Origin: an uncultured Rubripirellula sp.
GTDB taxonomy: Bacteria; Planctomycetota; Planctomycetia; Pirellulales; Pirellulaceae
Direction: 5' to 3'
Assembly (NCBI GenBank): GCA_938075415.1
Contig: CALJHC010000005.1
Coordinates: 1-64,000, forward strand
DNA length: 64,000 nt
In this document: positions 57,214 through 64,000 of the stretch, piece by piece
Layout of the letters: each line of letters opens with the position of its first letter
How positions within the stretch are numbered: position 1 is the stretch's first letter
Position numbers and translations under genes: made by a program
The notes under the pieces: generated by a model
The model's input: only the letters and a program-made list of their open reading frames with translations
What the model was told of the DNA's origin: nothing
Database searches by the model: none

Positions 57214-58086
57214 GTGGCGAGACAATCGTCCAGCTTGAAAGAGCCTCATGTATTCGGTGAGATAATTCGCCGATTGATGGGGTCACCTCTCACGCAATCT
57301 GTTCTATGGCCTTTTGGTTTGGTGATCATCGGTTTGGTCGCTTGGCACCAGTGGGGATCGGATCACGTTGCTAATCAGTATCACGGAATTGTGCCTGAGC
57401 GGATTCATATTTCACAGCCGCCAAGTTACGTCCGTAGCGACGTGGTTCAAGCTGTATATCGTGATACGGCGATGCAGGGTCTTTCGCTACTCGATCGGCA
57501 GGCCACGGTAAAGATTGCTTCCGCATTCTCGATGCATCCGTGGGTGCGAAAGGTCGTGGGTGTTCGCAAATTAGCGGGAGGCGAAATCGATGTGCGACTT
57601 GAATATCGAACACCGGTCGCGATGGTTCATGTTTTTAAACCTGATCTAAGTGACGCTCGAAGCTATTTTTTCCCGGTCGACGGCGAGGGTGTTTTATTGC
57701 CGACTGGTGAGTTCACAACGGCGGAGACGCGAAACTATCTCTACATCGAAGTCCCAGGTGTCTACACGACAAATCCAGTTGGGTCCAACTTTGGTGATGT
57801 CCGTGTCGAGGCTGCTGCTCAACTTGCCGAGTACTTGTCACCGTTTCGTGATGAAATTGAGATTCGGAGCATTGGAGTTTACGGTGATCCACGCCAGATG
57901 CAGGTTCCGCAGCTTGAACTGGTGACACCTGATGAGCGACGTATTTATTGGGGAAGTCCTCCGGGATCAGAGCCACCGGGAGAGGCAACGGCAAAAATGA
58001 AACTTCAGCGGTTGAAGAAATCAGATCCTGATCAGTTATCCGATCTTCGAATCGCGACCCCTGTTTTTCCTTCGAGTCGATTGTGA
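57214..58086 (+). CDS. ftsQ: FtsQ-like POTRA membrane protein
   Basis: A 290-residue bitopic membrane protein: a short cytoplasmic N terminus, one membrane segment (SVLWPFGLVIIGLVAWHQWG, about 29-48) and an extracytoplasmic part that begins with a POTRA-like domain (about 60-135) containing SLLDRQATVKIASAFSMHPW and VRKVVGVRKLAGGEIDVRLE. The spacing of the Trp-Val-x-x-Val and the following strand is that of FtsQ/DivIB. The GTG start is supported by AAAGGAG at the right distance. It sits downstream of the murB-like gene, the relative order found in division/cell-wall clusters. FtsQ identity is by domain layout and context; another POTRA protein is possible. Confidence 0.7.
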   Translation: MARQSSSLKEPHVFGEIIRRLMGSPLTQSVLWPFGLVIIGLVAWHQWGSDHVANQYHGIVPERIHISQPPSYVRSDVVQAVYRDTAMQGLSLLDRQATVKIASAFSMHPWVRKVVGVRKLAGGEIDVRLEYRTPVAMVHVFKPDLSDARSYFFPVDGEGVLLPTGEFTTAETRNYLYIEVPGVYTTNPVGSNFGDVRVEAAAQLAEYLSPFRDEIEIRSIGVYGDPRQMQVPQLELVTPDERRIYWGSPPGSEPPGEATAKMKLQRLKKSDPDQLSDLRIATPVFPSSRL

Positions 58087-59034
58087 GTCAGTGCAAGACT
58101 TTGAATGTGCAAGGTTGCCGATGGTCGGGGATGTAACTTGCCCGGATCATTCTGCACTTCCCCTCCACCTCTGCTTTGGCCCAAATATGAAGGTGGCCCG
58201 TTCTAGCCAACCCTGAATTTGGGCGACTTGGCTCCCATTGCATGGGGAATTCTTTTGTCAGGAACATTTGATTTGGGTGTGCGGCGTCGTTCGTTCAGAT
58301 CACTCATTTTTCTTTCGAATGCTTCTTGTTCAAGCGTTTATGTTCACTTTTGTCACTGGGTGTCCATTCAGCGTGTTTTCTAGCCGGCTCCTTAAAGGGA
58401 GACCATTTGATGTGATCATTGCTGATGGTCCTCATCAAGCATTGTTCATTGGATTTTTCCGCTTCCCACGAATCTCTTAAACGTCCATCGACGGCAGTCA
58501 ATTGACTGCCAATTCTGGTGTCTGGTTTGTTAAGATGAAGGCGATTGAGGGTTATCAATGTGTTTGCAAACGGAGGGAGCTTGATGCCCGTTTTGAGAAA
58601 GGAATTGGCGAGAATTGTAACATTGCTGCAGCCATTGGCTGTGCTGAATTCTCAATGGATAACTCGCTGATTTGACCCGGAGTGTTGATGGTTGGCGTTC
58701 TCGTCACGCCAGACGGTTTCATTGATGGGGGCTTTTTCAGTGGGTCAAAAGCGGGATTGCTTGAGAGTGTTTTGGGGGAGCGTGACTTAGTGGTTGGCTT
58801 GTCTGTGGCTGAAGGAAAGAACAGAAATTCATGGTTAACCATTTTGCTTAGCCTGAAGTTCTGTCTGTAAGCAAAAAAAATGGTTGCTTGGGATTTGGGA
58901 GCGGGTGCGTTTGAGGCGGTACGAGTTGAAGTGGTACGAGTTGAGGTGGTACGAGTTGAGGCGGTAGGAGTTGAGGCGGTTTGGTGTTGGAAGGGTGATG
59001 ATTGATGTCGAGTCGAAGGGAAAAGAGATCGAAG
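58087..59034. other. Intergenic with palindrome at 58493-58510
   Basis: About 950 bases before the DUF1501 gene. Besides the 15-bp array listed separately, it contains the perfect 18-bp palindrome GGCAGTCAATTGACTGCC (58493-58510), a symmetric operator-like site. No gene-like frame is convincing. Confidence 0.5.
58911..58980. repeat. 15-bp tandem repeat, 4.7 copies
   Basis: Units of TTGAGGCGGTACGAG with one to two substitutions, ending about 55 bases before the DUF1501 start codon. Confidence 0.93.
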
Positions 59035-60552
59035 ATGGAAAACGAAACAATTGATGCGCTGACTCGCAGGCACTTCTTTGGAAAGAACGCGTTAGGTCTT
59101 GGAACCGCATCACTCGCCTCGCTGCTGAGTAACGAATCTGTCTTTGCCGAAGTGCCATCGGCTGATTCATCCTCAACGCAAGGCGATCATGCCGGCCTTC
59201 ATCATGCCGCCACTGCGAAGCACGTGATTTACCTTTTCATGAGCGGTGGTCCAAGTCATTTGGATCTTTGGGATTATAAACCCAAGTTGACTGAGCAGTT
59301 CAATCAGCAATTGCCCGATCATATTCGCGATGGTCAGCGAATTACCGGAATGACGGCCAATCAGAAAGCCGGTCTTCCGCTTTGCCCAAGCAAGTACAAA
59401 TTCAGCAAGCACGACAACGAATCTAACGGGGTATGGGTTAGTGAGTTACTGCCTTATACCGCAAAGGTTGCAAAAGAGTTGTGTGTTGTTCATAGCACCT
59501 ATACCGAGGCAATCAACCATGATCCCGCGATTACCTACATCCAAACCGGCAGTCAAATACCTGGTAGGCCAAGTCTTGGTGCTTGGTTGAGTTACGGGCT
59601 GGGTAGCATGAATGAAGATCTGCCGCATTACGTTGTGATGCATGCGAAAACGAGCTTTCCCGAGCAGAGCTTGTTCAATCGCTTATGGGGCACAGGGTTC
59701 ATGCCTTCGGATCATCAAGGTATTTTGATGAGAAGCCAGGGGGATCCGGTTTTGTACCTAAGTAATCCACCGGGCGTCAGTCGTGACGATCGACGCAAGC
59801 AACTTGATACGTTGTCGATGCTCAATTCAGAACTCCACGCTCAACTTAGCAATCCTGAAATTGTCAGTCGACTCAAGCAGCATGAGATGGCGTTTCGCAT
59901 GCAAGCGTCGGTTCCGGAATTGACGGACCTATCGACGGAAACCGCTGAGACGTTTGATCTGTACGGTGATCAGGTGAAGACGCCGGGAAGTTTTTCGGCT
60001 TGTTGCCTGCAGGCGCGGCGACTGGTGGAGCGAGGTGTGCGGAATATCCAGATTTTTCACCGAGGCTGGGATGCGCATGGGCGGCTGCCGACGGAGCACG
60101 AATCACAATGTCGGGATATTGATCAGGCGTCTGCAGCTTTGATTATGGATTTGAAGCGTCGCGGGCTTTTGAAGGACACACTGGTGGTCTGGGGAGGCGA
60201 GTTTGGTAGAACGGCGTACTGTCAGGGCAAGCTAACGGCTGAAACCTATGGTCGTGACCATCATCCTCGCTGCTTCACGACGTGGATGGCCGGTGGCGGG
60301 ATCAAGCCGGGGATTACTTACGGAAGCAGTGATGATTATGGTTACAACATCGCTGACGCGGATGGAAATCCGTTGAACCCGCAACCCACCAAGGAAACAT
60401 GGACACCCGGTGCAATGCATATCCATGATTTAAATGCCACCATCTTGCACTTGTTGGGGATTGACCACCGCCGATTAACTTATCGATATCAGGGGCGAGA
60501 TTTTCGACTCACTGATGTGCACGGGCATGTGGTGAAGCCGATCGTGGCCTGA
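59035..60552 (+). CDS. DUF1501 protein, Tat-exported
   Basis: A 505-residue protein of the DUF1501 family, expanded in Planctomycetes. The N terminus carries a Tat-type signal, [20 protein letters not shown], so it is exported folded. The body shows the alkaline-phosphatase/sulfatase-like layout: [75 protein letters not shown] and [17 protein letters not shown], with His and Asp residues that may bind metal. The family's function is unknown. It is usually paired with a DUF1549/DUF1553 (PSCyt/PSD1) gene, which is missing here. I chose the second ATG (MENETIDAL). Confidence 0.93.
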   Translation: MENETIDALTRRHFFGKNALGLGTASLASLLSNESVFAEVPSADSSSTQGDHAGLHHAATAKHVIYLFMSGGPSHLDLWDYKPKLTEQFNQQLPDHIRDGQRITGMTANQKAGLPLCPSKYKFSKHDNESNGVWVSELLPYTAKVAKELCVVHSTYTEAINHDPAITYIQTGSQIPGRPSLGAWLSYGLGSMNEDLPHYVVMHAKTSFPEQSLFNRLWGTGFMPSDHQGILMRSQGDPVLYLSNPPGVSRDDRRKQLDTLSMLNSELHAQLSNPEIVSRLKQHEMAFRMQASVPELTDLSTETAETFDLYGDQVKTPGSFSACCLQARRLVERGVRNIQIFHRGWDAHGRLPTEHESQCRDIDQASAALIMDLKRRGLLKDTLVVWGGEFGRTAYCQGKLTAETYGRDHHPRCFTTWMAGGGIKPGITYGSSDDYGYNIADADGNPLNPQPTKETWTPGAMHIHDLNATILHLLGIDHRRLTYRYQGRDFRLTDVHGHVVKPIVA

Positions 60553-60634
60553 ATGATGGATGTTACATCGGCGGTTCTGGTTCGGCAGTTTGCGACCGAC
60601 TGCGGCCAGATCGCGATTTAACCCGATCCTGGAT

Positions 60635-61609
60635 TTACTGAAGCATGTTTCGGTACATGGTGATTGCTGCTGGGCCGACGAGCACCACAAAGATTCCCGG
60701 AAAGATGAACAAGACCAAGGGGAAGATCATTTTCACTGCGGTTTTGGCCGCTTTTTCTTCCGCAATCTGTCGACGTTTGACTCGCATCGCATCGCTTTGA
60801 ACTCTTAGTGCTGTGGCAACACTGGAACCAAATTTATCGGCTTGGATCAGAATGGAAGCAAGTTGTTTCAGGTCATCAACTCCGCTTCGTATTCCAAGAG
60901 CTTTGAGTACTTCGCCGCGGGGGCGGGCGAATTGAAGTTGTTGATTGGCGATGCTGAATTCCTCACCAATCTCAACATGACTTTTCATCATCTCTTCAGC
61001 GACTTTCCTGAGGGCTTGATCCATTCCCAATCCGGCCTCCACGCACACCACCATCAGGTCAAGCGCGTCAGGTAGACCGAGGAAAACTTTTTGCTTTCGG
61101 TTTTTGGCTAACTGTTCCAAGGTGAGGTTGGGAATCATGAATCCTAGAATCATTCCGACGGCAGTTTTCATGGCCAGTCCCTGACTGAATCCATCGGCAA
61201 GCATGCCAAAGACACCACCGATCAATAGTCCGGTGATCACGGATGCAAATTGAATACTCTTGTAGATAACCGGCGCCGATTCTCTTCTGAATCCTGCATT
61301 GATAAGCTTTTCTCGTAATTGACTCATCTCTTTTGCGTTTCCGCTAACGGTGTCAGCAAGAGGTGAAGTGGCTTTTTCGAGGACGTTGGTGAGTGTTTTT
61401 TTCGATTCACTTTCCTCATCATTGATATCCGTCAATTGTCGACGCTTCTGCTTTTTTCGCAGCCGATCAAGCCGAATTTCTGCTCTGGGTCGATCTTCAC
61501 CACTGACGCGTTCAAGAATGACCCACATCACCACGGTCACGGTGATGAAAATCGCAAGAGAGGTCAGGGTGACAGGACTCAGTTCGGCGATCAGGTTGGT
61601 ATTCATCAT
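60635..61609 (-). CDS. tadC: Type II secretion F-domain protein, TadC-like
   Basis: A 324-residue inner-membrane protein of the TadC/GspF family, a platform protein of the Tad (tight adherence) pilus. It has an N-terminal membrane segment, a cytoplasmic domain, then the T2SSF domain with FLGLPDALDLMVVCVEAGLG and the pair of membrane segments at the C terminus (MIFPLVLFIFPGIFVVLVGP). The start is the first of two ATG codons before NTNLIAEL. It is downstream of tadB on the same strand with a gap of about 100 bases. Confidence 0.9.
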   Translation of the reverse strand: MMNTNLIAELSPVTLTSLAIFITVTVVMWVILERVSGEDRPRAEIRLDRLRKKQKRRQLTDINDEESESKKTLTNVLEKATSPLADTVSGNAKEMSQLREKLINAGFRRESAPVIYKSIQFASVITGLLIGGVFGMLADGFSQGLAMKTAVGMILGFMIPNLTLEQLAKNRKQKVFLGLPDALDLMVVCVEAGLGMDQALRKVAEEMMKSHVEIGEEFSIANQQLQFARPRGEVLKALGIRSGVDDLKQLASILIQADKFGSSVATALRVQSDAMRVKRRQIAEEKAAKTAVKMIFPLVLFIFPGIFVVLVGPAAITMYRNMLQ

Positions 61610-61713
61610 GGCTTCTATTCCTGATGCTGTTCGAGGAATCACAAAAAATGTCGGATGCGAGGATTGGTTTTACTGGATTCAGGACGTGGGAAAGATTGGC
61701 TCAAATGATTCGA

Positions 61714-62691
61714 TTAGACTTTGATGGTGATGATTTTTTTAATGACTAAAGCTCCAATCACTTGCGTCACAAGCCCTCCGAACAGCATGTAGCGTCCAAT
61801 GGGATCTTGAAAGAGAGTCATGACGTATTGGTAGTTAAGTTTCAACATGACCACGAACAACACAGGCGGCAGAGCGAGTAAGACTGCGCCACTCATCCGA
61901 CCCTCACCGGTGAGTGCTTGAATTTGACCGAGGATCTGAAGGCGTTCACGTATCAGACGGCTGATCTTATCAAGGATTTCAGCAAGGTCTCCACCTGTTT
62001 GTCGCTGTAAAACCACGGCGGTGGCAAAGAACCTAACATCCATATTGGGCACTCGTTTTGCCATGTTCTCAATGGCTTCATCCAGAGGGATCCCAAGGTT
62101 TTGCTCCTCGAATGCTCGCCCAAATTCCCCCGCGAGAGGAGCGTCGGTTTCGGATGCAATCAATCCAAATCCAGCATTGAGTGAGTGACCTGCTCTGAGG
62201 GAGCGACTGAGCAATTCCAAGGCGCCCGGCAGCTGCGTTCCAAAATGCGCAAGGCGTTTCTTGCGTTTCAGCGCAAGCCAGCCAACGGGGATTCCCGCTA
62301 AAATCAAACCAACCAAAGGCGCTAAGAGAACAGGGGCCGGTGAAAGAATGCATACGACGATCCCCGCCATGAAGCAGGCAACGCAGATGAATGCAAACTT
62401 CGCCGGGCGAATGTTAATGTCTGCTTGTTCAAGGTAATCCGATAGAGCGGGTAGTTTGCTGAACAATCGTTCGAGGAATCCAGATTGATCTGTCAGTTCT
62501 GATTTCAGCAAGGACACGAACGATTCATCCTTGTCACCTGATTGAAAGGGCTGGCGTTGTCGTTCGGCGAGACGTTGCAGACGTTCTTCGGTGCGAGTGG
62601 TTCCGCCACCGGGAACCATGATATGAATGGTGAACGCAACAAAAGAGGCGACTGAGACGCCTACTGCGATGATCAGGATGAGGCCACTCAT
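61714..62691 (-). CDS. tadB: Type II secretion F-domain protein, TadB-like
   Basis: A 325-residue inner-membrane protein of the TadB family, paired with TadC to form the Tad pilus platform. It has an N-terminal membrane segment (LILIIAVGVSVASFVAFTIH), two central segments around residue 110-150, and the T2SSF domain FGTQLPGALELLSRSLRAGH, NMDVRFFATAVVLQRQTGGD and LAEILDKISRLIRERLQILG, then two final membrane segments. It lies between tadA and tadC. Confidence 0.92.
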   Translation of the reverse strand: MSGLILIIAVGVSVASFVAFTIHIMVPGGGTTRTEERLQRLAERQRQPFQSGDKDESFVSLLKSELTDQSGFLERLFSKLPALSDYLEQADINIRPAKFAFICVACFMAGIVVCILSPAPVLLAPLVGLILAGIPVGWLALKRKKRLAHFGTQLPGALELLSRSLRAGHSLNAGFGLIASETDAPLAGEFGRAFEEQNLGIPLDEAIENMAKRVPNMDVRFFATAVVLQRQTGGDLAEILDKISRLIRERLQILGQIQALTGEGRMSGAVLLALPPVLFVVMLKLNYQYVMTLFQDPIGRYMLFGGLVTQVIGALVIKKIITIKV

Positions 62692-62818
62692 GACAGGGTC
62701 AACCGTTTGATTTGTTTTGCTGCTTCGTATCGAACCACCGTTTGTTCGTTCGATTTCGTTTTGACGAAGGCGGGCTTGTTAACAGGGGATGGTTTCGAGT
62801 AGTTGCGCAAGGATTTTT

Positions 62819-64000
62819 TTATGCTTCCAGCATGACGCGTTCGCGGAATGCGCTGGGAGGTAATCGCACGCCCGCGGATTCCAGTCGATCCATGAAACTC
62901 GGGCGAACACCGGTGCACTGGAAGTGTCCGTATGCTTTTCCTTGTTCGTCGACTCCTTTCTGCGAGAATTTGTAGATGTCCTGCATCACGATGGTGTCTT
63001 GCTCCATCCCAACGACCTCCGTGATAGCGGTGACTCTTCGAGGGCCTCCCTGAAGGCGGTTCGCCTGAATCAGAATGTCAACGGCCCCAGAGATTTGCTG
63101 TCGGATTGCTTTAACAGGTAAGTCAAATCCTGCCATCATGACCAGGGTCTCTAGCCTCGCGATTGCGTCCCTTGGGGTATTGGCATGAATTGTGGTCATG
63201 GATCCATCGTGGCCGGTATTCATTGCTTGAAGCATGTCGAGGGTTTCACCACCGCGGCATTCGCCAATGATGATTCTTTCCGGCCGCATTCTCAGGGCGT
63301 TTTTCACAAGATCCGTTGCCGTCACCGCGCCATTTCCTTCGATGTTGGTCGGTCGCGTTTCAAGGCGTACGATGTGGTCTTGCTGCAGTTGTAATTCGGC
63401 TGCATCTTCTATGGTCACAATTCGATCTTCCCGACCGATGAAGGAAGAGAGCGTGTTGAGTAGGGTCGTTTTACCCGACCCGGTTCCACCAGCGATGACG
63501 ATGTTTAGTCGAGCTTTGATGCATCCCTCAAGCAGCATCACCATTTCTGGGGTGAACGCCTTGTAGTTGAGGAGGTCCTCGAGTTTGAGTGGGTTACTTC
63601 CGAAACGACGGATACTGACAGCCGCGCCATCGAGTGCCAGAGGAGGGATGATCGCGTTGACTCTTGATCCATCCTCGAGTCTTGCGTCAACCATGGGTGA
63701 GGTTTCATCGATTCGTCGGCCGACCTTGCTGACGATCCGATCAATGATTTGTAACAGGTGCTTGTTGTCACGAAATTCAACTGTTGACTTCTCCATGCGC
63801 CCGGCCCGCTCGACGTAGACGTTCTTTGGGCCGTTGATCAGAATATCACTGACCGTGTGATCTTTCAGTATCAGTTCAAGCGGACCCAATCCAAGTACTT
63901 CGTCGATCACCTCTTCGACAATCCGATCGCGTTCTTGGCGATTGAGGAGAGTTTCTTCCGCGTCACACAGATGTTCCACCACGATGCGTATTTCGCGTTT
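62819..64000 (-). CDS. tadA: Tad pilus assembly ATPase TadA/CpaF, partial
   Basis: A type II/IV secretion ATPase of the TadA/CpaF kind that drives Tad pilus assembly. The frame is still open at the right edge of the window, so the true N terminus is missing. Intact motifs: [20 protein letters not shown] with INGP, SIRRF, Walker [13 protein letters not shown], Asp box [10 protein letters not shown], Walker [15 protein letters not shown], and His box MTTIHANTP followed by [10 protein letters not shown]. Unlike the pil-type protein near 5 kb, all catalytic motifs are normal. tadB follows after about 130 bases. Confidence 0.95.
   Translation of the reverse strand, partial: KREIRIVVEHLCDAEETLLNRQERDRIVEEVIDEVLGLGPLELILKDHTVSDILINGPKNVYVERAGRMEKSTVEFRDNKHLLQIIDRIVSKVGRRIDETSPMVDARLEDGSRVNAIIPPLALDGAAVSIRRFGSNPLKLEDLLNYKAFTPEMVMLLEGCIKARLNIVIAGGTGSGKTTLLNTLSSFIGREDRIVTIEDAAELQLQQDHIVRLETRPTNIEGNGAVTATDLVKNALRMRPERIIIGECRGGETLDMLQAMNTGHDGSMTTIHANTPRDAIARLETLVMMAGFDLPVKAIRQQISGAVDILIQANRLQGGPRRVTAITEVVGMEQDTIVMQDIYKFSQKGVDEQGKAYGHFQCTGVRPSFMDRLESAGVRLPPSAFRERVMLEA

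Noticed and set aside
60635..64000. Tad genes as a mobile or acquired island
   Set aside because: No integrase, tRNA junction or repeat borders are visible, and only part of the cluster lies in the window.

Overview
The window looks like chromosomal DNA from a planctomycete of the Pirellulaceae/Rhodopirellula type. The lineage evidence is a TIGR03009-type exported protein, a Tat-exported DUF1501 protein, a Tat-exported sugar isomerase, a formylmethanofuran:H4MPT formyltransferase, few clear Shine-Dalgarno sites, and about 30% non-coding DNA (roughly 42 supported genes covering 44 of 64 kb). This assignment rests on gene content only. I see no insertion sequence, prophage, CRISPR array or rRNA gene.

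Layout. 1-1.6 kb: no recognisable gene. 1.6-9.7 kb (all minus): isochorismatase-like hydrolase with an FmdB zinc ribbon, a TIGR03009 protein, a GspE/PilB-like protein whose nucleotide-binding motifs are eroded, an intact PilT, and a glycosyltransferase-like protein. 9.8-14.7 kb (minus): the translation/transcription cluster tRNA-Thr(TGT), tRNA-Tyr(GTA), tRNA-Gly(TCC), tRNA-Thr(GGT), tuf, tRNA-Trp(CCA), secE, nusG, rplK, closed by a good terminator directly after rplK. 15.1-16.8 kb: a dense group of hairpins (candidate structured RNA) and a eukaryotic-type glutamine synthetase with a strong terminator. 17-20 kb: mostly non-coding with several minisatellites around a cyclophilin. 20-31 kb: an SGNH plus MBOAT acyl-transfer pair, a FetAB-like ABC exporter, HrpB helicase, a CE15-like esterase, and fhcD with 5-formyl-THF cyclo-ligase. 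31-45 kb: rhamnulokinase, Nudix, CCA-adding enzyme, CorC/HlyC protein, DegT aminotransferase, rnpA, DnaJ-like, TilS, RNase Y. 45-50 kb: a 1357-residue Tex-like protein with disordered insertions and an RGG tail, followed by a small linked gene. 50-64 kb: sugar isomerase, secreted lectin-fold protein, Nudix with zinc ribbon, Gfo/Idh oxidoreductase, a MurB homologue that appears to lack catalytic residues, a POTRA/FtsQ-like membrane protein, DUF1501 and tadC-tadB-tadA (tadA cut by the window end).

Themes. RNA metabolism is well represented (rnpA, cca, tilS, rny, tex, hrpB, tRNAs), as is surface biology (pil, tad, acyl-transfer pair, glycosyltransferase). The most unusual points are the pseudo-ATPase beside PilT, the murB/ftsQ pair that resembles a relic of the division and cell-wall cluster, the hairpin group at 15.1-15.3 kb, and many unrelated 12-26 bp tandem arrays scattered between and even inside genes.
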